Shown here piece after piece: positions 1 to 10,380 of a stretch of DNA of 64,000 nucleotides. Every line of letters begins with the position of its first letter. Positions within the stretch are counted from its first letter, which is position 1. Position numbers and translations under genes: made by a program. The DNA is from Ketobacter sp. (GTDB lineage: Bacteria; Pseudomonadota; Gammaproteobacteria; Pseudomonadales; Ketobacteraceae): contig NZ_RCHN01000042.1 of the NCBI RefSeq assembly GCF_003671495.1, positions 1 to 64,000 of the forward strand, in the 5' to 3' direction. The notes under the pieces are model-generated. The model saw nothing but the letters and a program-made list of their open reading frames with translations, was not told the origin of the DNA and did no database searches.

Positions 1-44
1 GCGACTCGGTGCTGTTTGCCACCACTTACAAATACCGCGTACAT
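1..44 (-). CDS. rplU: 50S ribosomal protein L21, N-terminal fragment (cut by window edge)
   Basis: Only the first 14 codons lie in the window. Read on the minus strand they give MYAVFVSGGKQHRV, which is the conserved start of ribosomal protein L21, a 23S rRNA-binding protein of the large subunit. A GGAGT ribosome binding site lies about eight bases before the ATG. In most gammaproteobacteria rplU-rpmA-obg is divergent from ispB, and ispB is the next gene on the plus strand here, so the context agrees. The rest of the gene is outside the window. Confidence 0.88.
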   Translation of the reverse strand, partial: MYAVFVSGGKQHRV

Positions 45-245
45 AGCTGCTGACTCCAACCGCTTCAAAAGCATCAGAATAGTGTGTCTTGTTCCGACTG
101 ACCAACCGACGCTCTTGCTTTGTTGGCGTCAGGTCACAGGGGGCGCAATTGTAAGGGAATCGGATAACGCACGCAAGCCTAAAGCTCAGCTCATTTTTCC
201 AGCCCTACCGGCCGGCCTTACAGCAAGCAAAATCAAGTCTTTAGC

Positions 246-274
246 TTGACACCCCCCGGACCCCGCCATAGCAT
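246..274 (+). promoter_or_regulatory. Candidate sigma-70 promoter for ispB
   Basis: A perfect -35 hexamer TTGACA (246-251) is followed after 17 bases by TAGCAT (269-274), a 4/6 match to the -10 consensus. This would start transcription about 60 bases before the ispB ATG. The rest of the 295-base rplU/ispB gap shows no other feature I could name. Assignment is by consensus only. Confidence 0.4.
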
Positions 275-339
275 TCGAGACAATTTCATGTTCTTTTTGG
301 TGCGGTCGATTGTCGCGCCCTGTCCAGGTTGCTCTTCGT

Positions 340-1308
340 ATGGATTTTAAAGCCATTTCCGGTGCGGTCGGAACCGACTTTCAACAGGTTAACGACTTTA
401 TTTTCAAGCAGTTACATACCCATGTACCGCTTATCAAGGAAATCGGTAACTACATTATTGACAGCGGCGGCAAGCGTTTGCGCCCGCTGGTATGCCTGCT
501 GAGCGCCAGAGCCCTGGGGTATGAAGGGCACAAGCATGTGGAAATAGCCGCCGTGGTGGAGTTCCTGCACACCGCCACCCTGTTGCACGATGATGTAGTG
601 GACGAGTCCTCCCTGCGCCGCGGCAAACCCAGCGCCAATGAGGTGTGGGGCAATGCCCCCAGCGTGCTGGTGGGTGATTTCCTGATCTCCCGCGCCTTTC
701 AGATGGTGGTGAATGTGGGCAACATGCGCATTTTGCAGATCCTCTCCAACGCCACCAATCTGATTGCAGAAGGGGAAGTGTTGCAGTTGATCAACTGCAA
801 GAACCCGGACACCACTGAAGCCCAGTACATGGAAGTGATTCGTTATAAGACGGCCAAGATGTTTGAGGCCTCGGCTCAGTCCGGTGCCGTGCTGGCTGCT
901 CCATCCGAAGCAGTGGAGCTGGCCTTTGCCCGCTATGCCGACCACTTGGGATCGGCCTTCCAACTGATTGATGATGTGCTGGACTACACCGGCAGCGCTG
1001 AAGAGATGGGCAAAAATGTCGGCGATGATCTGGCGGAAGGCAAACCCACCCTGCCGCTAATTTATGCTTTGCAGCACGCCACCGAAGCGGAACAGGCTAT
1101 GATTCGGACCTCGATCCAAACCGGTGGCCTGGACCAAATTGATGGGATCACTGCAGCGGTGCGGAGCTGCGGCGCCATTGACTACACCATCGAGAAAGCC
1201 AACGACCAGGCACGTTTTGCCAAAGAAGCACTTGGCGAAATTGAAAATTCCGTATATAAAGAAGCCCTGTTAGCGCTATGCGATTTGGCGGTTGCCCGTA
1301 ATCATTAA
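340..1308 (+). CDS. ispB: Octaprenyl (polyprenyl) diphosphate synthase
   Basis: This is a trans-isoprenyl diphosphate synthase that extends farnesyl diphosphate with isopentenyl units to make the side chain of ubiquinone. At 322 residues it matches E. coli IspB (323). The two aspartate-rich Mg-binding motifs are present: LLHDDVVDESSLRRG in the first third and LIDDVLDY in the second half. The GGKRLRP substrate-binding motif near the N-terminus is also intact. An upstream in-frame TTG at 310 would add ten residues; the ATG at 340 fits the family start (MDFKAI...) better. The gene is divergent from rplU and is followed directly by a tRNA-Pro gene. It is presumably a housekeeping cytosolic enzyme. 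Confidence 0.95.
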   Translation: MDFKAISGAVGTDFQQVNDFIFKQLHTHVPLIKEIGNYIIDSGGKRLRPLVCLLSARALGYEGHKHVEIAAVVEFLHTATLLHDDVVDESSLRRGKPSANEVWGNAPSVLVGDFLISRAFQMVVNVGNMRILQILSNATNLIAEGEVLQLINCKNPDTTEAQYMEVIRYKTAKMFEASAQSGAVLAAPSEAVELAFARYADHLGSAFQLIDDVLDYTGSAEEMGKNVGDDLAEGKPTLPLIYALQHATEAEQAMIRTSIQTGGLDQIDGITAAVRSCGAIDYTIEKANDQARFAKEALGEIENSVYKEALLALCDLAVARNH

Positions 1309-1322
1309 ACTGTCAGTTCAGT

Positions 1323-1399
1323 CGGAGTGTAGCTCAGCTTGGTAGAGCACTGCCTTCGGGAGGCAGGGGTCGGAGGTTCGAATCCTCTCACTCCGACCA
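1323..1399 (+). tRNA. tRNA-Pro (anticodon CGG)
   Basis: This 77-base gene folds as a full cloverleaf. The acceptor stem CGGAGTG pairs with CACTCCG, the discriminator A is followed by an encoded CCA, the D-arm contains AGCTCAGCTTGGTAGAGC, and the T-arm carries GGTTCGAATCC. The anticodon stem CTGCC/GGCAG encloses the loop TTCGGGA, giving anticodon CGG, which reads the proline codon CCG. The sequence is close to E. coli proK. It sits 14 bases after ispB and ends 8 bases before the stop of the convergent kinase gene. No integrated element or direct repeat of its 3' end was noticed downstream. Confidence 0.97.
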
Positions 1400-1407
1400 T
1401 CATCAAA

Positions 1408-3702
1408 TCATCCCCCCTTATCGGAATACAAACCATTGAACAGCGGCAGCCACACCGAAAAGGTGCTGCCCTGTCCCGGCTGACTGCTTACGCTGACGTT
1501 TCCCTTAAGCAACTCCACCAGTTCTTTCACCAGCGCCAATCCGAGTCCGGTCCCTTCCGGGTTCAGCTTGTCGGATTTGCCAACTTTCTGAAACTTGTTG
1601 AACAGCTTGCCCATGTCCTCCGGTGAGATCCCGATGCCGTTATCCATCACCTGCAGCATCACGCCTTTCACCCCGGACTGCTCCTGCTCCCGCAGTGTCA
1701 ACCTGATCTCACCCCCACTGGTGAATTTGATGGCATTGGACAAAAGGTTGATGATGATCTGCCGAACGCGGGTGGCATCTGCCTGTATAGTGCCGTGGAA
1801 CTGACAATCGAGGATAAAGCGGTTGTCTTTGGCTTTCGCCAGGGGCATGAACTGATCGCGGGCCTCCATCAGCATCTCATCCAGCGGGAACTCCGAGATA
1901 CTGAGATCCAGCTTCCCCAGATCCACCTTACTGATGTCCAGCAGGTTATTGATCACCCCCAACAAATGGTTGGCATTACGCTCCACAATCACCAAAGATT
2001 CGCGGCTGCGTTCGTCCAGGCGATTGCCGGAACGCCGCAGCACCCGCTGGGTAAAGCCGATCACCGAATTCAATGGTGTTCTGAGCTCATGGGACATACT
2101 GGCCAGAAATTCGGTTTTGCTCATGCTGGCCCGCTCCGCGAAGTTCTTGGCCTGCTCCAGCTCCTGGGTTTTGATATCAACCTGCTGCTCGATAATACGC
2201 TGGTGGGTCAGCATGGTGAGCAACACCGCTTCCAGCAGTGCCACATACAACAGGCCACCGATCAGAATCGCATAGCTTTGCCAGGAGGAGACCCGTGACA
2301 GAATGTCGGGGGTAGCCGATAGCTCAACGCGAAGGGCCCGACCAAGAAACTGAAAAACAGACTGCCAGTCTGCGGGGGACTGGGCTGACCGGCCCTCATG
2401 AAGTAAGACGGGCTGGCTGGGATCGGTGACATCGATCAGGCGCAGCGCGGATTTCAGTTCATCCTGGTCCACGGCCTGTGCCAATAACGGCTGCACGTTG
2501 AATATCACCTGGGCCAGTCCGGCGATGGACTGGCTGGAACCATGCCGCACCGGCGCCGCCAGGATGTAAGAACGCTGGTCACCGCTTGCCTGCACCAGCA
2601 CCACCGGCTCACTGGCTTTGGGCTCACCGGTTTGCAGAATCTGCCGCGGCTCGCGACGGTTGCTCAACGCCAGCACGTCCAGCCCATGAGCCCGCTCATT
2701 CCCCGCCATGGGGAAGATATAGGCCAGGGGTAGATATTGCGGTCGGTCCCGGCTTACCAGCATCTGCCCCTGTAACCCAAGCTCGCGGATCTCAAACAGC
2801 GGATACCCCTGCTCACGAACACGGTGCACAAAATCCGCCCGTTTACCATCCGGTATCAGCGGTGCCCACTGCAGCGCCTGAATGGCGGCATTGCCTCGCA
2901 GCAGCGGCGCACTGAAGGTTTCGAAATCTTTGGCCGAGGCCGCTTCGCTGGCACTGAGAAAACTGCTCACCGCCTCCAGCACCACCCGCAGCTCATTGAC
3001 GTTGAGCTTTAACACCGCTTCCAGCTGAAGGCCGATGTCCGCCACCACCGCCCGTCGGTTCGACTGCTCCAGGCCACGCACGAAGAGAAACGATGCAACC
3101 ACCAACCCCAGAAAGATTATTGGCATCAGAGCGCCCTGCCAGGCCCGGGAGCCCGTGCGGGCCCCTTTCAGCATGCGCACCACAAACGGCGTGATCACCA
3201 GGGCCCCCACCGAATCCCCCACCCACCACAGCACCCAGTTACTGAACCAGGCACCCCAGGGCACCATCCCGAACCACACCAGCAGGGTGGCGCCATTGAG
3301 GGAATTCACCAGACAACTGACCGGCCCCACCACCAGTAGAAAGCGCAGAATCTGGGTGCCATTGGTGAGTTCGTGCGGCAGCAGGTGCAGACGCCTCATC
3401 AATACGCGGCCCACTGCGGCCTGGGCCACTGCTCCTGCGGCCACCGCAGCAGCAAAGGTGAGTTGCTCCGGAAAAAGCGGCATCCCCTGACTGACCGGGT
3501 TGGAAAGATTGGCTGCCAGCGCCCCCAGGAACACCCCCGGATAGAGGCGGGAACCATAGATAACGACAAATCCCAGGGCGATACCGGCAGAAGGCCAGAC
3601 CGGAGTGGCATAGTCCGGGGGAATGGCCAATAACCCGGCGCACAGGGATAGCCCCCAGTAGAGCAACACCACCAACAGGTTAAGCAAGACCGTGCTGTTC
3701 AC
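1408..3702 (-). CDS. MASE1-CHASE membrane sensor histidine kinase
   Basis: This 764-residue sensor kinase starts with a multi-helix MASE1-type membrane region (about residues 5-210, with the typical PVWPSAGIALG stretch). A periplasmic CHASE-like domain (about 225-420) and a further membrane helix (about 476-498) follow. The cytoplasmic part has a coiled-coil, a HisKA domain with phospho-accepting H538 in MSHELRTP, and an HATPase with N box NLLSNAIKF, DNGIGI and GTGLGLAL motifs. There is no receiver domain and no response regulator next door, so its partner is unknown. The start is GTG at 3702, with AGAGGA about ten bases upstream. The ligand cannot be read from sequence; some CHASE domains bind small molecules such as cytokinins. 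Confidence 0.88.
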   Translation of the reverse strand: MNSTVLLNLLVVLLYWGLSLCAGLLAIPPDYATPVWPSAGIALGFVVIYGSRLYPGVFLGALAANLSNPVSQGMPLFPEQLTFAAAVAAGAVAQAAVGRVLMRRLHLLPHELTNGTQILRFLLVVGPVSCLVNSLNGATLLVWFGMVPWGAWFSNWVLWWVGDSVGALVITPFVVRMLKGARTGSRAWQGALMPIIFLGLVVASFLFVRGLEQSNRRAVVADIGLQLEAVLKLNVNELRVVLEAVSSFLSASEAASAKDFETFSAPLLRGNAAIQALQWAPLIPDGKRADFVHRVREQGYPLFEIRELGLQGQMLVSRDRPQYLPLAYIFPMAGNERAHGLDVLALSNRREPRQILQTGEPKASEPVVLVQASGDQRSYILAAPVRHGSSQSIAGLAQVIFNVQPLLAQAVDQDELKSALRLIDVTDPSQPVLLHEGRSAQSPADWQSVFQFLGRALRVELSATPDILSRVSSWQSYAILIGGLLYVALLEAVLLTMLTHQRIIEQQVDIKTQELEQAKNFAERASMSKTEFLASMSHELRTPLNSVIGFTQRVLRRSGNRLDERSRESLVIVERNANHLLGVINNLLDISKVDLGKLDLSISEFPLDEMLMEARDQFMPLAKAKDNRFILDCQFHGTIQADATRVRQIIINLLSNAIKFTSGGEIRLTLREQEQSGVKGVMLQVMDNGIGISPEDMGKLFNKFQKVGKSDKLNPEGTGLGLALVKELVELLKGNVSVSSQPGQGSTFSVWLPLFNGLYSDKGG

Positions 3703-3823
3703 TGCAACGTCATCCTCTACCTTATCGACTCCCCGAATTCACCCATGCATAGCAGTATAGACCTGACTGGCAGAGCTGATTTTGGTGCCAGGGGGGGGAT
3801 CATTCCGACGCGGGGCGTGAGGC

Positions 3824-6823
3824 TTACTGGTTGCCGGCCTTAAGTGGTTGGAATCGAAGATAGCGCGCCAACACTTCCTGCAGGGCCCGGGCATCCACCG
3901 GCTTTGCCAGATGCTCGTTCATACCACAACGACTGGCCTGTTCCTGGTGCTCCTTCAGAACATGGGCGGTGAGCGCAACGATGGGCAGGGCCGGCCACTG
4001 CTTGCTTTGCTCCAACTGCCGAATGCGGCCAGCTGCGGTATAGCCATCCAGCACCGGCATTTCACAATCCATCAGCACCAGGTCAAAGTGGCTGTGCTTG
4101 CGCATGAGCAGATCAATGGCGGCCTGACCGTTCTCACACAGCACATAATCCACCCCCAACTTGTTGAGTTGGCCACCAATCACCATTTGATTAACGCGAT
4201 TGTCTTCCACCACCAATACGGTCTTGCCAGGGAAACCGGGGCCACCGGATTTCATGCGCTCGATGTCCGGCAGAAGCTGCACTTGCTCAAACTGCAATAA
4301 CAGCTGCAGCAACTGACAGGGAACAAAGGGCTTTTGCAGGCAGCGGATCAGCCCCGGATATGGGTTTTCAGCACAACGCTGGGCTGCATTCATACCATTG
4401 AGCAACACAAAGCGCGGCCCATTACGTTGGTCGCGGGTGCAGACACCACCGATAAAGTCCAGGGCAGCCTGACTGTAATCCGTAACCACATAATCCACCC
4501 CATTGCCCTGGCTCGCTTCAAACTGCAGCATTTCCGTGCCTTCGAGCCAGCTATTGGCCACCAGCGGGCGAATGCCCCAGTCCACTGCCTGCTCCCGCAG
4601 CAGCTGCGCCAGGGTCAGGGATTCAGTCATAATCAGGAGTGATTTATTCTGCAGCGGCACCATAGGCAGTTGCCGCTCCTGAATGAATGTGCGCCCCGCC
4701 CGATGGCATTCGATGCTGAACCAGAAACGGCTGCCGCGCCCGGGCGTGCTGACGACACCGATTTCGCCGCCCATTAATTCCGACAGTTTTTTGGAGATAT
4801 TCAAACCCAGGCCGGTGCCCCCGAATTTGCGAGCGACACTCAGGTCCGCCTGGCTGAAGGCTTTGAACAGTTTTCTCTGCACCGCGTGCTCAATACCAAT
4901 CCCCGTGTCCAGCACGTCAAAGCGGATTTGTTGTGCACTTTGATCCCGAATGGCGGGAGCAGATGATACCCTTAAACTCACATAGCCTTGCTGGGTGAAC
5001 TTGAACGCGTTCGCCAGCAGGTTAAGGAGGATTTGCCGCAGGCGCACAGTGTCCGCTCTTACATAGCGCGGGGTACCCGGCGCGAAGGAGCACAGCAAGT
5101 CCAGCTGCTTGGATTCAGCACTGGCGGAAAAGAACGTGATACACTCCCGGCACAGTTGCTCCAGATCCACGTCAACGACTTTCAACTCCAGATTCCCTTC
5201 GGCAATCTTGGCGTAATCCATGATGTCATCTATGATGCCGAGCAACGCCTTGCCGGATTGGGATATGGACGCCAGGTAATGACGTTGCACTTCGTCCAGA
5301 CCGGTATCCAACATCAACTCGGACATCCCCAGCACGCCATTCAGGGGCGTGCGGATCTCATGACTCATGGTGGCCAGGAAGCGGCTCTTTGCATTGTTTT
5401 CCGCCTGGGCCATCAACAGGTTTTTGCGGGTCTTCAGGTCATCCACTGCGGCCTGATACTTCAGTTCCAGCAGCCGTTTGTGTTCCGCCCGGACTTTCAA
5501 CTCGTTTTCCACCACCTGTTTTTGCGCATCCAGCTTGGCTTTACGTTCATCATTGATCCGATCCGCCAGCGCAAACGAAAACAGCAGCACTTCCACCGCC
5601 GAGGCGATCTGCACGGAATAATTGATCCACGGGTGACTGGGGAATACACCGAACTTGCTCAAGCCGGTGATGAACACCGACGACAACAACACGGTCCATG
5701 CCAGCACAAAAAAACGCGCCGCTCGCACGCCCAGGTGCATCAGATAGAAGCCGCAACAGATCACGATCAACGTGGTGGGCATGCCGACCATGGACACCAG
5801 GATGGTGGCGGAACGGTATTCCAGTACAAAACTCAAGGCCAGTACCGCCACAAAGCAGCAGGCCAACAGAACGAAGACCCAATACAGCCGGGGGGTGTTG
5901 CGCCGCACATCCAACAACGAAATGGCGAACAGGATGCCCATAAAACCGAAGACCGACAGTGCAGCAGGAATTGCGAAGGTATTGATCCAGGGGTAGTCCG
6001 GCCAGACAAACTGGAACCCGATCCCCTGCACTGACGCCACATAGGCCGAACAACCAAACGCGGCGCCAATGTAGTACAGGTAACTGAGATGCCGGACACT
6101 AAGATAAATAAACAGGTTGTACAACACCATCACCAGGATGATGCCGTAATACAGCCCCTGCCCCACCATGGTGGACTGCTGTTCATCAAAATAATGATCG
6201 TAGTTCCAGATTCTGAGGGGCGCACCGAGAGAGCTGGTGGAGCGAATACGCAGATACACATACAGGTGGGTGCCGGGCTCAAAGTGCAACGGCACCATAA
6301 AGTGGTTGGCATCAACCGGTCGCTGGTCAAAGGGGTAGGCATCCCCCAAATGCCACTCCTGGCTCAGCTCACCCCGTTCAAATACAAACACATCCACGTA
6401 GTCCAACAAAGGGTACTGCACTTCCAACAGGCTGGTGAGCGCCGCGTTGCCACCGTGTTGGAGGTGGACCCGCACCCAAAGCGTATCGGAGCTGTATCCA
6501 AAAAAGGGCGCCGTGCTCTGACTGGAAAACCAGTCCTGCCGGGGCAGGGCTTGCACATCGGTGAGCGTCAAAACACTGTTCTGATCGAGAAAGTACTCGG
6601 CGAAGGGACTGATGGCGACAGACTGCAGGTCATCCTGGAGCGTCACCGCCGTGCGGGCAAATACAGTAGCGGAAAAAAAAATTAAGACGAAGCCCAGACA
6701 GATGCTGAAATCTGCCCTGAAGAAATTTCTGCTTGTATCCCTGTGTGCGCTATCCCTTTCTGAGCTGCCTGCCGCGTGATGCAAGGGTATCCTACCAGTC
6801 CGTCCATATTTATCCGTATTCAC
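3824..6823 (-). CDS. 7TMR-DISM hybrid sensor histidine kinase with receiver domain
   Basis: This is a 999-residue hybrid kinase. Residues 40-56 look like a signal or membrane segment. A periplasmic 7TMR-DISM extracellular domain (about 60-205) follows, then seven membrane helices (about 222-422), a coiled-coil, and HisKA with H488 in [10 protein letters not shown]. The HATPase has [16 protein letters not shown] and [11 protein letters not shown] degenerate receiver-like linker precedes a true C-terminal receiver (about 868-990) with phospho-acceptor D919 and KP near 974. It has no Hpt domain, so a separate phosphotransfer protein or RR would be needed. 7TMR-DISM proteins are thought to sense carbohydrates or other small ligands. 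The GTG start at 6823 lacks a clear ribosome binding site and the N-terminal 38 residues are unconvincing; a later start is possible. Confidence 0.85.
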   Translation of the reverse strand: MNTDKYGRTGRIPLHHAAGSSERDSAHRDTSRNFFRADFSICLGFVLIFFSATVFARTAVTLQDDLQSVAISPFAEYFLDQNSVLTLTDVQALPRQDWFSSQSTAPFFGYSSDTLWVRVHLQHGGNAALTSLLEVQYPLLDYVDVFVFERGELSQEWHLGDAYPFDQRPVDANHFMVPLHFEPGTHLYVYLRIRSTSSLGAPLRIWNYDHYFDEQQSTMVGQGLYYGIILVMVLYNLFIYLSVRHLSYLYYIGAAFGCSAYVASVQGIGFQFVWPDYPWINTFAIPAALSVFGFMGILFAISLLDVRRNTPRLYWVFVLLACCFVAVLALSFVLEYRSATILVSMVGMPTTLIVICCGFYLMHLGVRAARFFVLAWTVLLSSVFITGLSKFGVFPSHPWINYSVQIASAVEVLLFSFALADRINDERKAKLDAQKQVVENELKVRAEHKRLLELKYQAAVDDLKTRKNLLMAQAENNAKSRFLATMSHEIRTPLNGVLGMSELMLDTGLDEVQRHYLASISQSGKALLGIIDDIMDYAKIAEGNLELKVVDVDLEQLCRECITFFSASAESKQLDLLCSFAPGTPRYVRADTVRLRQILLNLLANAFKFTQQGYVSLRVSSAPAIRDQSAQQIRFDVLDTGIGIEHAVQRKLFKAFSQADLSVARKFGGTGLGLNISKKLSELMGGEIGVVSTPGRGSRFWFSIECHRAGRTFIQERQLPMVPLQNKSLLIMTESLTLAQLLREQAVDWGIRPLVANSWLEGTEMLQFEASQGNGVDYVVTDYSQAALDFIGGVCTRDQRNGPRFVLLNGMNAAQRCAENPYPGLIRCLQKPFVPCQLLQLLLQFEQVQLLPDIERMKSGGPGFPGKTVLVVEDNRVNQMVIGGQLNKLGVDYVLCENGQAAIDLLMRKHSHFDLVLMDCEMPVLDGYTAAGRIRQLEQSKQWPALPIVALTAHVLKEHQEQASRCGMNEHLAKPVDARALQEVLARYLRFQPLKAGNQ

Positions 6824-7033
6824 TCAATATAGACCAAGACGCGGCCAAAATGTCCAAATTTGAACTGGTTACGTTGTTTTTTATCTAGCCAAAGGACCCT
6901 CCGCCGTCGCAGATTCCAGGCACCCGCTCGCCCGGAACCCACACTCCGCCGTTCAACCCCCTGATTTGGTGGCAATTTATAAACCAGTCAAACCACTCCA
7001 GAGCAACGGCAGGCCCCAGGGGCAAGGGAGCGC

Positions 7034-8740
7034 TTACATGGCGCTGTAGTTCGGCCCACCGCCCGCTTCCGGGGGTACCCAGGTGATGTTCTGGGTGGGG
7101 TCTTTGATGTCGCAGGTTTTGCAGTGCACGCAGTTCTGGGCATTGATCCGGAACACCGTTTTACCGCCCTCCTCCACCACCTCATACACCCCTGCCGGGC
7201 AATAGCGCTGGGCCGGCTCCTGAAACCGGGGCAGGTTATATTGCAGGGGAAGATCAGGGTCCCGCAGCTGTAGGTGGCAGGGCTGGTCCTCCCGATGGTG
7301 GGTGTTGGCAAGATAAACCGAAGCGAGTTTGTCAAAGGTGATAACCCCATCCGGTTTGGGATAGGTTATGGGCGTGGCCCGATCCAATGGCAGTAACGTC
7401 GCATGGTCCGGTTGGTCATCCCGCAACGTCAGCGGCAGACGCCCCCGCAGCAGCCCATAATCCACAAAGCTGAACAACGAACCCAACAGCATGCCGAAAC
7501 GGTGCATGGCTGGCGCCACATTGCGGGCCTGGTACAGCTCCCGGTACAGCCAGGACTGGCGCACCGCCGTCTGGTAGGACGTGAGGTCGGCTCTCGCAGG
7601 ATTCGAGCCAGGCTGTGAGCTTGGGCCTGCCGGTAGCGGTATCGCTGGTCTTGCCGCCTCGCTGTGCAGCGCGTCCGCCACCACGTCCGCGGCCAGCATC
7701 CCACTCTTCATTGCGGTGTGGTTGCCCTTGATCTTGGGGTAATTCATAAAGCCGGCATCACAGCCCAGCAACAAACCGCCCGGAAAACTCAGTTTGGGCA
7801 CCGCCTGCAACCCGCCCTTGTTGATGGCGCGGGCACCATAGGCAATGCGCTTGCCACCGGCCAGCATCGGTTTAATCAGGGGGTGCAGCTTCCACTGCTG
7901 TAATTCGTCAAACGGGCTAAGCCAGGGGTTGCGGTAGTTGAGGTCGGTGATCAACCCGAGGGACACCTGATTGTGCTCCCCGTGATAGAGGAACGCACCG
8001 CCCCCGGTGGAGGAGCGGGACAAGGGCCACCCGAAACAATGCAGCACCTTACCCGGCTCGTGCCGGGCCGGATCGATCTCCCATACTTCTTTGATGCCGA
8101 TGGCGTAATGCTGGGTGCCGCAGTCACGGTCCAGGTCAAAACGTTGGATCAGTTGTTTGCCGAGATGACCACGGCAACCCTCGGCAAACAGGGTATAAGA
8201 CGCCACCAGGTCCACACCGGGTTGAAAACCCGCTTTGGGATTGCTTTCCCGGTCCAGGCCCATGTCCCCGGTGCGTACGCCCCGAACCGCCCCGTCTGCG
8301 TCGTACAGCACTTCACTGGCGGTAAAGCCTGCATAGATCTCCACCCCCAGGTCTTGGGCCTGTTCCGCCAGCCAGCGGCACAACAGCCCCAGGCTGATGA
8401 TGTAGTTCCCATCATTGTGAATGACCCGGGACGCGAGCACACCCGGGAATCGCACGCTGCGACGCTCAGACAACAGGTAATGCACGTCATCCCGGGTCAC
8501 CGGCACCCGCAGCGGCGCTCCCCGCTCCCGCCAGTCCGGGAACAACTCGTTGAGGGCCGTTGGTTGCAGCAGGGCACCGGAGAGGGAGTGCGCCCCCACC
8601 TCAGCGGCCTTTTCCAACACACAGACACTCAACTCCCGCCCTTGCCGGAGGGCGTTCTGTTTCAGGCGGCAGGCGGCGGACAGACCCGCAGGCCCGGCGC
8701 CCACAATCACAACATCGTATTCAAGGGTTTCCCGTTCCAT
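7034..8740 (-). CDS. Electron transfer flavoprotein-ubiquinone oxidoreductase
   Basis: ETF-QO passes electrons from reduced ETF, loaded by acyl-CoA and amino-acid dehydrogenases, to ubiquinone at the membrane. The 568 residues open with the FAD-binding motif VVIVGAGPAGLSAACRL. They end in the ferredoxin-like [4Fe-4S] region with clustered cysteines in NCVHCKTCDIKDP, followed by the family ending (QNITWVPPEGGGPNY-type). Length and both cofactor sites agree with bacterial and mitochondrial ETF-QO. A clear AGGAG site precedes the ATG. A LuxR/MalT-like regulator lies 91 bases upstream on the same strand and may control it. No etfBA genes are in the window. With the acyl-CoA dehydrogenase at 44.8 kb it points to active beta-oxidation. 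Confidence 0.95.
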   Translation of the reverse strand: MERETLEYDVVIVGAGPAGLSAACRLKQNALRQGRELSVCVLEKAAEVGAHSLSGALLQPTALNELFPDWRERGAPLRVPVTRDDVHYLLSERRSVRFPGVLASRVIHNDGNYIISLGLLCRWLAEQAQDLGVEIYAGFTASEVLYDADGAVRGVRTGDMGLDRESNPKAGFQPGVDLVASYTLFAEGCRGHLGKQLIQRFDLDRDCGTQHYAIGIKEVWEIDPARHEPGKVLHCFGWPLSRSSTGGGAFLYHGEHNQVSLGLITDLNYRNPWLSPFDELQQWKLHPLIKPMLAGGKRIAYGARAINKGGLQAVPKLSFPGGLLLGCDAGFMNYPKIKGNHTAMKSGMLAADVVADALHSEAARPAIPLPAGPSSQPGSNPARADLTSYQTAVRQSWLYRELYQARNVAPAMHRFGMLLGSLFSFVDYGLLRGRLPLTLRDDQPDHATLLPLDRATPITYPKPDGVITFDKLASVYLANTHHREDQPCHLQLRDPDLPLQYNLPRFQEPAQRYCPAGVYEVVEEGGKTVFRINAQNCVHCKTCDIKDPTQNITWVPPEAGGGPNYSAM

Positions 8741-8831
8741 GTTTGCTCTCCTGATTGCAACTGTTCCAGCGTAATCAAGAGCGCGCTTGTAGCACTCACC
8801 CCGAGGGGTGATTTATGAGGGTGAAACGGGT

Positions 8832-10313
8832 TCAGCGGGAGGGTGATTGCAGTTTCAACAGGGCTTGAGTGCGGTTCTCGACCCCCATTTTTCCGTACAG
8901 GTTGCGAATGTGCACCTTGAGGGTGTTGGGCGAGATGAACAGGGATTCGGCAATGGCCTTGTTCGATAACCCCTGCTGGATCAGCGCCAACACCGCCTGC
9001 TCGCGGCGGGTCAAAGGCTCGATTTCGCAACCCGTTTCCAACGGGGACTCAGCCTGATCAGTGTTACGAACACGGGCCTTCTCAGCGCCCGCCGCCAACG
9101 GCATGCGCGATAACCAATAAGCCCTGCTACCGGCCACGCCCTGCTCCAGCTGCAGCCACTCATCGTCCAACAAACGATGGGCCTGTGGCCACAGTTCATG
9201 CTGAATGCACAGCTCCATGGCATCCACATAATTGCCGTTCTCCTGCAGCCAGGACAGCGCCCGCTCGCAGTAGGCAATGCGTTCTACCGGCGCCCATTGC
9301 TGTGCCATCTGCAGCAGGAACTGACGAAACAAATCATGATAACGATACCAGGTGCGATGATTATCCATGGGCACCAAAAACAGATCGCCGGTTTCCAGTG
9401 CCAGGATCACCTGCAGGCTGTCACCGTTTCCGCTCACCGCATTGCACAAGCCGGCACAGAACTTGGGCGTCAGCGCAGACAACACCAAAAACCGCTGGCG
9501 TTCAGCGGTTTGTTTCTGGAACACCTCTTCCAGCAAATAGTCCGAAACATGGCGATCCAGCTGCGGCTTGTGCAACAAGGTATCCGCCGATGCCAGTTCC
9601 GATTTCAAGGACAGCGCCACCAATTGCATGCCCGCCACCCAACCTTCCGTTTTATGCCCCAGCGCGCTCAGCGTTGTGTCCGGTTGCGGCAGCGCCATGC
9701 AACGATGAAAAAACTCCAGCGCCTCACGCTCATCAAAACGCAATTCATCAAGGCCCATCTGCAGCAACTGGCCATTGGCCCGACGACGGGACAGCTTCAG
9801 ATCCGGCAGAGCGCGTGCGGTCATCACCACCCGAATGGAGGATGGCAAATGATCCAAAAACAGGTTGATGAGCCCGATCAATTCCGGATGGGTAATGTAG
9901 TGAAAATCATCCAGTACCAGGGTAATGGGATCATCGGATTGATTGTGTTCCGACAGGGAGTCCAGATCATTGAGCAGTGAAATCACCACACTGGCATCAT
10001 TGCACCGAGGTGACTGCAGCCAGATGGAAAGCGCCTCGTGACCCAGACGCGGTTGGATTTGCTGCAGGGATTGAATGACATATTGCCAGAACACCTCCAG
10101 CACATTGTGTTCAGGCCCCAGGCTTAACCAGGCAAACTGGTGCGGGTGATAGTGCAGCCACTGGCTGACCAGGGTGGTCTTGCCGTAACCGGCCGGCGCA
10201 AACACCAGGCACAACGAGCCTCCACCGCTGCCACGCAACGTTTGCAGCAAGCGCTTGCGAACCACACAATGGGTTCGTAACGGGGGAAGATAAAATCGGG
10301 TTCTTAGAAGCAT
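8832..10313 (-). CDS. Shortened MalT/AlkS-type LuxR family ATPase regulator
   Basis: The 493-residue protein has an N-terminal STAND-type ATPase domain with Walker A APAGYGKTT (about 39-47) and Walker B ITLVLDDFH (about 130-138). It ends with a LuxR-type helix-turn-helix (about 434-493, LTRREQAVLALIQQGLSNKAIAE). Full MalT/AlkS proteins are usually near 850-900 residues, with a TPR-like sensor region between ATPase and HTH. Here only about 100 residues lie between them, so most of the sensor region is missing. The reading frame is intact, so this is either a stable short form or the product of an in-frame deletion. The alkane regulator AlkS belongs to this family. It lies upstream of and co-directional with the ETF-QO gene. 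No good ribosome binding site precedes the ATG. Confidence 0.8.
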   Translation of the reverse strand: MLLRTRFYLPPLRTHCVVRKRLLQTLRGSGGGSLCLVFAPAGYGKTTLVSQWLHYHPHQFAWLSLGPEHNVLEVFWQYVIQSLQQIQPRLGHEALSIWLQSPRCNDASVVISLLNDLDSLSEHNQSDDPITLVLDDFHYITHPELIGLINLFLDHLPSSIRVVMTARALPDLKLSRRRANGQLLQMGLDELRFDEREALEFFHRCMALPQPDTTLSALGHKTEGWVAGMQLVALSLKSELASADTLLHKPQLDRHVSDYLLEEVFQKQTAERQRFLVLSALTPKFCAGLCNAVSGNGDSLQVILALETGDLFLVPMDNHRTWYRYHDLFRQFLLQMAQQWAPVERIAYCERALSWLQENGNYVDAMELCIQHELWPQAHRLLDDEWLQLEQGVAGSRAYWLSRMPLAAGAEKARVRNTDQAESPLETGCEIEPLTRREQAVLALIQQGLSNKAIAESLFISPNTLKVHIRNLYGKMGVENRTQALLKLQSPSR

Positions 10314-10380
10314 AATGGGGCAAAGTCTTTACGTTGCCCCATTGTTGCAAATCCGGAAGCGGGATAGCAAAAGCTTTCGT

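Noticed and set aside
16-249. 77-codon frame at the left edge
   Set aside because: It overlaps the rplU start and the ispB upstream region; no ribosome binding site and no family.
1323-7000. Integrated element next to tRNA-Pro
   Set aside because: No integrase, no repeat of the tRNA 3' end and no foreign-looking genes in the flank.
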